Assembly (NCBI GenBank): GCA_002787815.1 | Contig: PCUY01000057.1 | Location: forward strand, 1-64,000 | Reading direction: 5' to 3' | Source: Bacteroidetes bacterium CG12_big_fil_rev_8_21_14_0_65_60_17 | GTDB taxonomy: Bacteria > Bacteroidota > Rhodothermia > Rhodothermales > UBA10348 | Length of the DNA: 64,000 nucleotides | Shown here: piece by piece, positions 37,354 through 46,279 of the stretch | Layout of the letters: every line of letters starts with the position of its first letter | Position numbering within the stretch: the stretch's first letter is position 1 | Notes under the pieces: model-generated | Databases searched by the model: none | Told to the model about the DNA's origin: nothing | The model's input: the letters and a program-made list of their open reading frames with translations, nothing else | Program-made: the position numbers and the translations under genes

Positions 37354-39727
37354 GTTGGTTGTAGCCTTCCCGGTGGCGGTCGCCCTTTTGATGACCGCGC
37401 CGTTGGCCCGGGCGCAGGTGGCTGGTCCGATTGGCCAGGGCACGAATGTGCTGGAAGGAACCGTGCGGGACGACGCCACGGGAGAGTGGCTTCCGGGGGC
37501 GACAGTCCAGATCGAAGGCACCTATACGGGAACCGTGACCAACTCGGAAGGAGTGTTTGCGCTTGCTGCCCGATCACTTCCCACCGTGCTCGAAGTGCGA
37601 TTCATAGGGTATGAGACGGAGCGCGTACGTGTATCGGAAAACGAAACGGGTCTGCTGGACATTCGACTGAGGCAGGCATCCATCGAACTGCCGGAACTCG
37701 TCGTTTCCTCTGAAGACCCCGCTGTGGGTATCATGCGCAGGGTCATTCGGCGCAAGGCGGAGCAGAAGGAAATGCTGGAGAGTTATGCCGTTGACGCCTA
37801 CAACCGGTTCCGGGTCGAGAACGATACGGGAATCGTGTCCATCTGGGAGAGTTTTACCGAAGCCTGGTGGCACCGCGACCGGGGTATCAGGGAAGTATCG
37901 GTATGGCAGGAGCAGACCCGGAACGCGGATCTGGATGACGCCCTTCCAGCCGCAATTTTTGTCGTCAACCTGTCGGACGACGACATTGATGTAGCGGGAC
38001 ACCGACTCATGGGGGTGACGCACCCGCGTGCACTGTCCATGTACGATTTCCGATTGGACACGATGCGGGCCATGGACAGTCGGATTGTCTACGATATCCT
38101 GGTGGCTCCAAAGTCAAATCGGGGATCAGGGTTTGTGGGTCGGATTGCCGTACTGGATGAGGAGTGGGTCATGATTCATGCTCGGCTCAGCCCGGGTGCA
38201 TCGTTTCTTTTCCCCCCACCTATCGAAGAAATCGATGTGACGTATGAGCAGCAGTTTTCAAGGTTTTCCGGGGAGTATTGGCTGCCGGCTTCGCTGGCCT
38301 CCGATATCAACGTCCGTATAGGACTCGGGCGCATGCTCACACTTCCGGAAATCAGGATCCGGCAGCTGTCCCGGCTCACGGACTTCAGGATCAATGTGCC
38401 GGTGCCGGACTCACTCTACGGCCAGGAGGATCTGGTCGTAGTCGATACGACCCGTATGGAGAAAATGCGACCCGCCGCACTCATAGCCGTGCCACTCACG
38501 CCAGAGGAGGAGTCCGCCTATGCGACGCTGGACTCGACCGTGACGATGGAAGATGCGTTCCAACCCGGGGGAATACTCGGGCGGTTGAGTCGAGCGGGTG
38601 GAGACAGCGACGACACGGGCGGACCATCAATCGGCGGCCGCGGCATGTTCTCTGCCATAAGCGTTCGACCGGGTTTCTGGTACAACCGGGTGCAGGGTTT
38701 GCATTCGGAGGCACAGGTGGACGTTGATCTGCCCCGTGACGTGCAGATGGCGGCCACAATCGGGTATGACGGAGCCAGTCGGGAATGGACGAAGCGTGCA
38801 ATGCTCGCCGTTGGTCACCGCGTGAGGTGGCAGGCAGAGGTATTCGATGACGTGGATGTACGCGTCCGAAGCCTCATGAAAAGCCAGTTGCTGAACTCGC
38901 TGACCGTTGTGGCTGGAGACCCAGACTATTTCGATTATGTTTCCCGGCGAGGGGTGGCCACCGGCGTCCGTCTGGAAATACCGGGGTCGTGGTGGGTGGA
39001 GTCAGGCCTGGATCACACGGAATACGGTTCGGTACCTGTCCGCGTCCAGGATACGTTCCTGGGTACGGATGTGGACCAGGTACCCAATGTTGCCATTGAT
39101 GAAGGCACCCTTACACGTGTCCGGATCGGTCTGGGCCGGGAATGGGCGTTCGTCCCTTTCGGCATCGGGGGTAGCCGGCGTGCCGAGGCCGATGTGGAAG
39201 TCGGCCTCGGAGGAAGCATGCCAGACAGCGATTCGTATGTACGGGCCACGGCGGAGGTCTATTGGCGTGTACCCACGTTCAATCGCAGACGCCTCCTGCC
39301 CCAGGCGCTGGATCTCCGCATTATGGGGGGTATCATGTCGCGACGAACCCCGTCCGTACGGTACGGGCTCGTGGATGGCTCGTCCCGCTTCATGGAATTC
39401 GGGGCGCTGCGGACGCGGGAAGACAGACCCTATGAGGGGACCCGCTATGGGCTGGTGGCCTGGGAGCATACGCTGCGAACCATTCCTTTTGAAATGCTGG
39501 GTTGGGGCTGGGCGGTAGAGCGCCAGTGGAATGTGATTGTGCACGGTGCGCATGGAGCGGCCTGGGCGCCCCGCACGGACGCGGCCGCTCCGGGCGCCCA
39601 GGCGGGGGGCCACCACGAAGTCGGGGTATCGCTCTCGGGCCTTTTCACGCTCTTCCGGATCGATGGCGCCTGGCGTCTGGACGAGCGGGATTTCCGCGCT
39701 GGCATATCTTTTGCTCGGATATTCTGA
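37343..39727 (+). CDS. DUF5686 / carboxypeptidase-like regulatory outer membrane protein
   Basis: About 794 residues. The N-terminal CarboxypepD_reg-like domain (LEGTVRDDATGEWLPGATV...FIGYETERV) is followed by a long strand-rich region typical of DUF5686, a common Bacteroidota outer membrane family of unknown function related to Omp85-like barrels; it ends in FRAGISFARIF with terminal phenylalanine. No ATG fits the start: TTG 37343 (overlapping the PAP2 stop by 11 bp) or TTG 37355 would open a signal peptide (LVVAFPVAVALLMTAPLARAQ); ATG 37391 cuts into it. Cotranscription with recA-PAP2 is likely. Function unknown. Confidence 0.82.
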   Translation: MCGRLVVAFPVAVALLMTAPLARAQVAGPIGQGTNVLEGTVRDDATGEWLPGATVQIEGTYTGTVTNSEGVFALAARSLPTVLEVRFIGYETERVRVSENETGLLDIRLRQASIELPELVVSSEDPAVGIMRRVIRRKAEQKEMLESYAVDAYNRFRVENDTGIVSIWESFTEAWWHRDRGIREVSVWQEQTRNADLDDALPAAIFVVNLSDDDIDVAGHRLMGVTHPRALSMYDFRLDTMRAMDSRIVYDILVAPKSNRGSGFVGRIAVLDEEWVMIHARLSPGASFLFPPPIEEIDVTYEQQFSRFSGEYWLPASLASDINVRIGLGRMLTLPEIRIRQLSRLTDFRINVPVPDSLYGQEDLVVVDTTRMEKMRPAALIAVPLTPEEESAYATLDSTVTMEDAFQPGGILGRLSRAGGDSDDTGGPSIGGRGMFSAISVRPGFWYNRVQGLHSEAQVDVDLPRDVQMAATIGYDGASREWTKRAMLAVGHRVRWQAEVFDDVDVRVRSLMKSQLLNSLTVVAGDPDYFDYVSRRGVATGVRLEIPGSWWVESGLDHTEYGSVPVRVQDTFLGTDVDQVPNVAIDEGTLTRVRIGLGREWAFVPFGIGGSRRAEADVEVGLGGSMPDSDSYVRATAEVYWRVPTFNRRRLLPQALDLRIMGGIMSRRTPSVRYGLVDGSSRFMEFGALRTREDRPYEGTRYGLVAWEHTLRTIPFEMLGWGWAVERQWNVIVHGAHGAAWAPRTDAAAPGAQAGGHHEVGVSLSGLFTLFRIDGAWRLDERDFRAGISFARIF

Positions 39728-39763
39728 GCCCGGCGTCGGTGGTCTGTGGCAGCAGGCGGAACG

Positions 39764-40612
39764 TCAGGGACCAGAGAGGCCCTCCTGGGCAATGTAACCG
39801 CTCCAGGAAGGCGCAAACAGGCGTGGCGGACGGAATCCGGCTGCTACGGCCGAAAGGATCAGGTGGCAGGCCGTCACACCCGAGCCGCAGTAGACGACGC
39901 TGCTGGACGGATGAGCCGAGGCGGATCGCCATCTGCTTTCCAATTCTTCTCTCGGGAGCAGGTGACCGTCGGCGGCCAACAGTTCCTTGAACGGGAGGTT
40001 GCGGGCACCGTCAATATGCCCGGCAACAGGGTCAATCGGCTCCTCTATGCCGTGATACCGACGGGCGTCCCGCGCATCGATGAGGTGACCGGCGGCTGCT
40101 GCACGACGCACGTCTTCGCGCGAGACGACGGGCCACGGCCGGACCGGCCAGGAGGGTTTTACGGCGGGTTCCGGGGAGGCGGGCGGTTGTCCCGGCTCCA
40201 GTTCGCCACCCGCCCCGGTCCATGCCGGCAGTCCGCCGTCCAGGACCTGGGCATCCATGGCTCCCTGTGTGCGCAGCATCCACCAGAACCGGGCAGCGAT
40301 GGCACCACCGGCGTCATCGTATGCCACGTAGCGGGAATGTGGTGCGGCGCCATGCCGTGACAGCCACGCACAGAAAGCCGCTGGCTCGGGAAGGGGGTGT
40401 CGGCCCTCGGACGGGGGAGCGGACATGTCCGAGAGATCCCGGTTCAGGTGCGCATAATACGCGCCGGGAATATGCCCTTCAGCATATGCCCGCAGGCCAG
40501 CCTTTTCGTCGGCAAGACTGAATCGGCAGTCGAAAATGAAGACATCCGGGACGCGATGGCGCACGAGGACGTTCAGTTCGGGAGCGGTCAGAAGGGGGGT
40601 GTCGAGAGGCAT
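39764..40612 (-). CDS. Thiosulfate/3-mercaptopyruvate sulfurtransferase (two-domain rhodanese)
   Basis: 282 residues from ATG 40612 (MPLDTPLLTAPELN); the frame is open to 40672 but those codons do not look conserved. Two rhodanese domains: the first with FIFDCRFSL, GHIPGAYYAHL and DDAGGAIAARFWW, the second with LIDARDARRYHG, GHIDGARNLPF and the catalytic loop VVYCGSGVTAC. The CGSGVTA loop is typical of mercaptopyruvate/thiosulfate sulfurtransferases. It transfers sulfane sulfur to cyanide or thiols. It diverges from mutS; the two starts are 71 bp apart. Confidence 0.93.
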   Translation of the reverse strand: MPLDTPLLTAPELNVLVRHRVPDVFIFDCRFSLADEKAGLRAYAEGHIPGAYYAHLNRDLSDMSAPPSEGRHPLPEPAAFCAWLSRHGAAPHSRYVAYDDAGGAIAARFWWMLRTQGAMDAQVLDGGLPAWTGAGGELEPGQPPASPEPAVKPSWPVRPWPVVSREDVRRAAAAGHLIDARDARRYHGIEEPIDPVAGHIDGARNLPFKELLAADGHLLPREELESRWRSASAHPSSSVVYCGSGVTACHLILSAVAAGFRPPRLFAPSWSGYIAQEGLSGP

Positions 40613-40683
40613 CTGGAAACTGCAAGTGAGGAGCACGTAACGTACTTTGCGCGCACACACCACACAAGTCACGCGCCCAATCC

Positions 40684-43356
40684 ATGAATGAACAAGCCGC
40701 TGTAAAGCAGGTTCGGGGTCAGACGCCCCTCATGCGGCAGTTCTTCTCCATCAAAAACCGTCATCCGGATACCATTCTGCTGTTCCGGATGGGGGATTTC
40801 TATGAGACATTCGGAGAGGATGCGAAGGAGGTGCACGCGGTACTCGGTATTACGCTTACAAAAAGGTCCAACGGCGCGGCGTCGGATGTGGCACTCGCAG
40901 GTTTTCCCCATCATGCCCTGGACACATATTTACCGAAACTCGTGCGGGCCGGCTACCGGGTTGCCATCTGCGAGCAGCTGGAAGATCCCAAAAAGGCCAA
41001 GAAGATTGTCAAGCGCGATGTGGTAGAGGTGGTTACACCGGGGGTGGCTTTCCGTGACAATCTGCTGTCGCCGTCTCGGGCAACGTATGTGGCCGCAGTG
41101 CACTTTGACTGGCGTGGGCGCGGAAAGGCCCGCATGGAAATAGCGGGCATCGCGTTCGCCGATGTGTCGACCGGGGAGTTTCGTGTGGCTGAAGTGGGTG
41201 CTGCCGTTGCCGCCAGCTTTCTGGACTCCATTGGTCCGGGGGAGATTATCCTGAAGCGGGAGACGCGAACCCGGCTTGAGGAGGAGGCGAGAGTAAAGCG
41301 GTCGTTCACGCTCGTGGATGATTGGGTCTTCACGCCCTCGGAAAGTGTCGAGCGCCTGAAGACCCATTTTGGAACACACTCCCTGAAGGGTTTCGGCGTT
41401 GAGGACCTCGACATTGGTCTTGTGGCGGCCGGGGCGGTGCTGCACTACATGCAGGAGGCCCAGAAGGGAGCGCTTCCTCATATTCGTCGCCTCGAGGCGC
41501 ATCGGAGCCAGTCCTACATGACGCTCGACGCCCAGACCCGGCGCAACATGGAACTCGTGGCATCCTTTGACTCAGGTGAAGATGGCTCGCTCGTATCGAT
41601 ACTGGACCGGACGGCAACGCCCATGGGTGCGCGTATGCTGCGGCACTGGTTGCTGCGTCCGCTCCAGGAGCTTCAGCCCATTCTGCGTCGACAGGAAGCC
41701 GTCCAAACGCTGGTGGATGACACTACTTTCCGGGAGCGTCTGCGTGCACTGCTCGAACCCATGGGCGATCTTGAGCGCATGCTTGCCCGTGTCTGTATGG
41801 GCCGCTGTTCACCACGGGATCTGAAGGGTCTCGGCCGCGCCCTCCTGCTCATTCCCGCTGTTCGTGTCGAACTGGAGCGTAACGACATCGGGGGCCGAGG
41901 TGAACTGGATGGTATCCGTGACGGGCTCGAGGCATGTCCAGAGGTCGCGTCCCTGCTCGAAGAGGCCTTGGTAGACGATCCACCGTCTTCGGTACGTGAC
42001 GGGGGGGTCATCCGGGATGGTTACAATGATGAACTCGATGAGCTTCGACGCCTGGCGGGAAGTGGGAAGGAATTCCTGGCCAGCCTGCAGCGACGGGAGT
42101 CCGAACGGACGGGTATTGGATCGCTCAAGATCGGTTTCAACAAGGTCTTCGGGTACTATCTGGAGGTGACGCATACGCATCGCGACAAGGTGCCGCAGGA
42201 ATGGATCAGGAAGCAGACTCTCGTGTCGGCGGAGCGCTACATCACGGAAGAACTCAAGGAATACGAAGAAAAGATCCTTGGGGCCGAGGAACGGATGGGA
42301 GAGCTCGAGGCACGCCTCTTCGAGGATGTCCGTGAGCATGCGGCCGGATATGGCGCCCCGATACAGACGACGGCTCGGCTTCTGGCCCGCCTGGACGTTC
42401 TGGTGTCCCTGGCTGAAACGGCGGTGGAAGAGGAGTGGACGGCGCCCGACGTCGATGACAGTACCGTGATCGATATCCGGGATGGTCGGCACCCGGTCGT
42501 CGAGCGAAGCCTTCCACCGGGTGAACCGTTCGTACCGAACGATGTCCATCTCAGCACGGAGAGTGATCAGATCATGATCGTGACCGGGCCGAACATGGCC
42601 GGCAAGAGTGTGATTCTCCGGCAGGTGGGTCTTATTGTGCTGCTTGCACAGATGGGCTCCTTCGTTCCGGCATCGCGTGCCCGTATTGGATTGGTAGACC
42701 GCATTTTCACGCGCGTTGGTGCATCTGACAACCTGGCAGCGGGCGAAAGTACGTTTCTGGTCGAGATGAACGAGACGGCCAACATTCTGAACAACGCTAC
42801 GGGCCGAAGCCTCATCCTGCTCGACGAAGTGGGTCGCGGCACGAGTACGTTCGATGGACTGTCCATTGCGTGGGCACTCGTAGAGTATGTGCATGAAGAG
42901 CCCCGTGTAGCAGCCAGAACCCTCTTTGCTACACACTATCACGAACTGAACGCGCTCGAGCAGAAACTCTCACGCGTCCGCTCGTTCCGGGTTCATGTGC
43001 AGGAGCACGACGATCACGTCATATTCCTCAGGAAACTGATCCGGGGGGGAGCCGACCATTCCTATGGTATTGAAGTGGCGCGGATGGCAGGCCTGCCCCC
43101 CGTGGTCATTGAGCGGGCCCGGTCCATCCTGGCGGAGCTGGAAGCCGGGCGTGTTCCCGCGTCAGATGCAGGCAAGAGGACGGGTTCCATCGCGGCCGAG
43201 CCACAAATGGAGCTCTTCCAGGGTCCGGTCATGGGTGAGGCCGAGCGGGACGTGCTGGCCCGCCTCCGGGAGATGGACCCGGCCCGGATGACACCGCTCG
43301 ACGCACTCGTTGTCCTTTCCGAACTTTCATCCCGACTATTCCCGGACACCCCATGA
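40684..43356 (+). CDS. mutS: DNA mismatch repair protein MutS
   Basis: 890 residues, full MutS length. The mismatch-reading F-x-E is FRMGDFYETF near residue 40. Walker A is TGPNMAGKSVILRQ, Walker B LILLDEVGRGTSTFDG, with the ABC-type signature and the H in FATHYHEL. It recognises mismatches and small loops as a dimer and recruits MutL. The stop overlaps the gamma carbonic anhydrase start by 4 bp. Confidence 0.98.
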   Translation: MNEQAAVKQVRGQTPLMRQFFSIKNRHPDTILLFRMGDFYETFGEDAKEVHAVLGITLTKRSNGAASDVALAGFPHHALDTYLPKLVRAGYRVAICEQLEDPKKAKKIVKRDVVEVVTPGVAFRDNLLSPSRATYVAAVHFDWRGRGKARMEIAGIAFADVSTGEFRVAEVGAAVAASFLDSIGPGEIILKRETRTRLEEEARVKRSFTLVDDWVFTPSESVERLKTHFGTHSLKGFGVEDLDIGLVAAGAVLHYMQEAQKGALPHIRRLEAHRSQSYMTLDAQTRRNMELVASFDSGEDGSLVSILDRTATPMGARMLRHWLLRPLQELQPILRRQEAVQTLVDDTTFRERLRALLEPMGDLERMLARVCMGRCSPRDLKGLGRALLLIPAVRVELERNDIGGRGELDGIRDGLEACPEVASLLEEALVDDPPSSVRDGGVIRDGYNDELDELRRLAGSGKEFLASLQRRESERTGIGSLKIGFNKVFGYYLEVTHTHRDKVPQEWIRKQTLVSAERYITEELKEYEEKILGAEERMGELEARLFEDVREHAAGYGAPIQTTARLLARLDVLVSLAETAVEEEWTAPDVDDSTVIDIRDGRHPVVERSLPPGEPFVPNDVHLSTESDQIMIVTGPNMAGKSVILRQVGLIVLLAQMGSFVPASRARIGLVDRIFTRVGASDNLAAGESTFLVEMNETANILNNATGRSLILLDEVGRGTSTFDGLSIAWALVEYVHEEPRVAARTLFATHYHELNALEQKLSRVRSFRVHVQEHDDHVIFLRKLIRGGADHSYGIEVARMAGLPPVVIERARSILAELEAGRVPASDAGKRTGSIAAEPQMELFQGPVMGEAERDVLARLREMDPARMTPLDALVVLSELSSRLFPDTP

Positions 43357-43904
43357 TACATTCCTTCATTGGACGAGAGCCGGAATTCGGTTCAGACCCT
43401 TTCATTGCCGATACGGCCACACTTACGGGTGACATTGTGACCGGAGACGATTTCAGCGCCTGGTTCAGCGCCGTGCTGCGGGGCGATGTGCACAGGATCC
43501 GTATCGGGGATCGAACGAACATCCAGGACAATGCCGTGGTTCACGTTACCCATGGAAGTGCTCCAACCCATATCGGTTCTGGCGTTACCGTGGGCCATGG
43601 GGCCATTGTGCATGGGTGTACGATAGAAGACGACGTGCTGATCGGGATGGGTAGCATTATTCTGGATCATGCGGTCATAGGGCATCATTCCATTGTTGGA
43701 GCGGGCGCACTCGTGACAGGGCGTACACGCATTCCCCCGCACTCGATGGTTCTGGGTTCGCCGGCCCGTGTCGTACGGCAACTGACGCAGGAAGAAACAG
43801 ACTCGATCTCTTCCTATGCCAATGGGTATGTTCGATACAAGAACATCTACCTGGGCCTCGAAGAGCCGAATGTCAATCCTTTTTATGATGACACTCATGC
43901 ATAA
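43353..43904 (+). CDS. Gamma-carbonic anhydrase-like hexapeptide-repeat protein (YrdA/PaaY type)
   Basis: 183 residues forming a left-handed beta-helix: successive hexapeptides ATLTGDIVTGDD, IQDNAVVHVTH, IGSGVTVGHGAIVHGC, IEDDVLIGMGS and VIGHHSIVGAGALV. The zinc ligands expected for the family are H64, H82 and H87. It should act as a homotrimer, with CO2 hydration or thioesterase-like roles; the physiological reaction is often unknown. Starts on the ATGA overlapping the mutS stop. Confidence 0.88.
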   Translation: MIHSFIGREPEFGSDPFIADTATLTGDIVTGDDFSAWFSAVLRGDVHRIRIGDRTNIQDNAVVHVTHGSAPTHIGSGVTVGHGAIVHGCTIEDDVLIGMGSIILDHAVIGHHSIVGAGALVTGRTRIPPHSMVLGSPARVVRQLTQEETDSISSYANGYVRYKNIYLGLEEPNVNPFYDDTHA

Positions 43905-43905
43905 C

Positions 43906-43934
43906 GTGCAGAGCATGCACGCGCGCAGCGCGTG
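43906..43934. other. Two overlapping hairpins before purD
   Basis: CGTGCA (43906-43911) can pair with TGCACG (43917-43922), and ACGCGC (43920-43925) with GCGCGT (43929-43934). The arms share 43920-43922, so the hairpins exclude each other. No T run follows; a regulatory role in the 69-bp gap before purD is only a possibility. Confidence 0.25.
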
Positions 43935-43973
43935 TACGACATGCGTTCCCCATACCAAATGTCTTCCGCAATC

Positions 43974-45272
43974 ATGAATGTACTGATCATTGGCGGTGGA
44001 GGTCGTGAACATGCCCTCGCCTGGGCCCTCTTACGCAGCCCGCGGAAACCGGGCGTATTCGTTGCCCCCGGAAATGCTGGTACCGGCCCCGTGGCCACAA
44101 ACCTGGATCTGGCCTCAACACGTGCGGAGGATGTATTGCCGCTTGTCGAAGAGCACGGCATTGAGCTTGTCATTATTGGCCCGGAACAGCCTCTTGTTGA
44201 CGGGTTGGCGGACAGGCTCCGCGAGGAAGATATCCTCGTGTTCGGGCCCGGACGGGATGCTGCACGAATAGAGGGAAGCAAGGCATTCTCGAAAGCTTTC
44301 ATGGACCGGCACGACATTCCGACAGCGAAGTACCGGACGTTTCGTCGCAGCGACGAAGACGAGCTCAGGGCGTACGCAGCGTCAAAGGGAGCACCTCTCG
44401 TTCTCAAGGCCAGTGGACTCGCGGCAGGAAAGGGAGCCATTGTGTGCATGTCGCGGCGGGAAATCGAAGAGGCCCTGGATGAGCTCCTTGACGGCGAGCG
44501 TTTCGGCGCGGCGTCCGATGAGATCGTGGTCGAGCAATTCATGGAAGGAGAGGAGGCCAGCCTGTTCGTGGTATCGGATGGCACGTCCTGGGTCATCTTG
44601 CCCACCGCCCAGGATCACAAACGGATCGGAGATGACGATACGGGTCCCAACACGGGAGGGATGGGAGCATACGCGCCGGCGCCCATCATGACGCCGGACA
44701 TGCTGACGCTCGCCACGGAGCAGATTGTGGTTCCGACGCTGAGGGGCCTGGCCCATGAGGGCATGCCGTACAACGGCGTGCTCTATGTTGGCCTCATGAT
44801 CACGGATGACGGACCCCGCGTGGTGGAGTACAACTGCCGGTTCGGCGACCCGGAGGCGCAGGCCATCCTGCCGCTCATTTCATCCGATCCCCTGGAGTTG
44901 TTCCTGGCCGCGGCAGAGGAGCGACTGGGCGAGATCGACGTCAAGGTCTCGGACATGGCATCGGCGTGCGTCGTAATAGCCTCTGAAGGATATCCCGGGT
45001 CATACCGGAAAGGACTCCCCATCAAGGGTCTGCAGATGGCTTCACAGTTGCCGAATACACTCGTGTTCCATGCCGGCACGGTGCAGGACGGACCTGTGGT
45101 ACGTACCGCAGGTGGGCGCGTTCTGGCTGTGTCGGCACAGGCCAGAGGTCTCCAGGGAGCACTCGCGCGGGCCTATACGGGCATTTCGCTCATCAATTTC
45201 GAAGGTGCCTGTCACCGAACCGATATCGGAAAGAAAGGGCTTCTGCACAGCATGTCGGGGCAGAAAGGATGA
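43974..45272 (+). CDS. purD: Phosphoribosylamine--glycine ligase
   Basis: 432 residues. The start MNVLIIGGGGREHALAW at 43974 is the canonical PurD N terminus; an ATG at 43932 in frame adds 14 unlikely residues. The ATP-grasp core has PLVLKASGLAAGKGAIV, DHKRIGDDDTGPNTGGMGAY and VVEYNCRFGDPEAQ. It makes glycinamide ribonucleotide in purine synthesis. The stop overlaps the start of the NHL lipoprotein gene (ATGA). Confidence 0.97.
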   Translation: MNVLIIGGGGREHALAWALLRSPRKPGVFVAPGNAGTGPVATNLDLASTRAEDVLPLVEEHGIELVIIGPEQPLVDGLADRLREEDILVFGPGRDAARIEGSKAFSKAFMDRHDIPTAKYRTFRRSDEDELRAYAASKGAPLVLKASGLAAGKGAIVCMSRREIEEALDELLDGERFGAASDEIVVEQFMEGEEASLFVVSDGTSWVILPTAQDHKRIGDDDTGPNTGGMGAYAPAPIMTPDMLTLATEQIVVPTLRGLAHEGMPYNGVLYVGLMITDDGPRVVEYNCRFGDPEAQAILPLISSDPLELFLAAAEERLGEIDVKVSDMASACVVIASEGYPGSYRKGLPIKGLQMASQLPNTLVFHAGTVQDGPVVRTAGGRVLAVSAQARGLQGALARAYTGISLINFEGACHRTDIGKKGLLHSMSGQKG

Positions 45273-46279
45273 GACATGACGCGGCCAAGACGAAAGTCGA
45301 CGCCGTGGGGGGCGGCGCGGCGAAAGTCGACGCCGTGGGAATTGATTTGCGGGTTGCTGTGCTGGCCCTTGCGCTCATGGTTCTTCCGTCATGCCGTTCG
45401 CAACACATCCCGCCCTCGGCGGAAATGCTCGTGTCCGAGCTCGATGTGCCTGTCTCGCTTCTGGACACGCGCCTGGCCGCAGGTGCTACAGATATCCGGT
45501 TCAAGCAGGCAAGAGCCATGGCTGGCACGGCGGCGGGCATGCTGTACGTGGCCGACAGCGGTGAAAATACCATCCGCGTGCTGCGGTTCGACCGTGATTC
45601 CCTCAGTGACGTGATGCGCATTGGCACCTCGGGAAGTGGAGCGGCCGAGTTTTCCGGCGTATCGGACGTGGGTGTGGTTTCAGGCATATTCCTCGTGGCG
45701 GCCGACCGCGGAAACGGTCGTATACAGCGCTTCGACCGGGACGGTGCGCTCGTTGAACTCTTCCCGTTCAATCCGGGCGATGATGCGCCGGGTCCCGTGT
45801 TTGTCCAGAATGCCGCCCGCGGTGTCACGGGTCGGTCCGAACCCCTCGCCATTGCCACCGCGCCGAACGACGACCTGTTCATGGTCGACGCCCGCTCGTC
45901 ATCCCTTTTCAGGACCGACCGACGCCGCGAACGGCTTGAGCGCATAGGCACCGACGTACTCACCGAGCCACTGGATGTACTGGCTTGGGGCGCCCGTCTG
46001 CTTGTGCTCGATGCGGCCCGAGGCATTGTCGTATTCGATCTGCTCGGTACGCACGTCCGAACGCTGCGCATCAACGGACTCGAGCGCCTGGCCCTTCTGT
46101 CCGACGGCCGGCTGCTCGGCCTTTCGTCGTCTTCTGCCGTGCTCTTCGATGACCGTCTTGTCCCGGTTCGGCGCATCAGGTTCCGGATCGATGCGCCGGT
46201 GCGCGACGTGTTTCAGCGAGGCGACCTGCTGTACCTGCTCACGGACACGGCACTCTACGTGACAGATCTTACCGGTTGA
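45269..46279 (+). CDS. NHL/6-bladed beta-propeller lipoprotein
   Basis: 336 residues. A hydrophobic stretch (VAVLALALMVLPSC) ends in a lipobox-like LPSC, so it is a predicted outer-membrane or periplasmic lipoprotein. The rest has repeated propeller blades (GMLYVADSGENTIRVLRFD, FLVAADRGNGRIQRFD, DDLFMVDARSSSLFRTD). No catalytic motif is seen. The annotated start (45269) gives a charged 28-residue leader containing the KVDAVG repeat; GTG 45335 would give a standard short signal peptide. The 3' end overlaps the convergent XRE regulator gene by 11 bp. Confidence 0.75.
   Translation: MRHDAAKTKVDAVGGGAAKVDAVGIDLRVAVLALALMVLPSCRSQHIPPSAEMLVSELDVPVSLLDTRLAAGATDIRFKQARAMAGTAAGMLYVADSGENTIRVLRFDRDSLSDVMRIGTSGSGAAEFSGVSDVGVVSGIFLVAADRGNGRIQRFDRDGALVELFPFNPGDDAPGPVFVQNAARGVTGRSEPLAIATAPNDDLFMVDARSSSLFRTDRRRERLERIGTDVLTEPLDVLAWGARLLVLDAARGIVVFDLLGTHVRTLRINGLERLALLSDGRLLGLSSSSAVLFDDRLVPVRRIRFRIDAPVRDVFQRGDLLYLLTDTALYVTDLTG
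45291..45339 (+). repeat. Short direct repeat, 30-nt period
   Basis: CGAAAGTCGACGCCGTGGG occurs at 45291-45309 and again at 45321-45339. It lies in the first codons of the lipoprotein gene and encodes KVDAVG twice. Confidence 0.85.

Noticed and set aside
41809-42942. Minus-strand open frame inside mutS
   Set aside because: mutS is complete and conserved on the plus strand.
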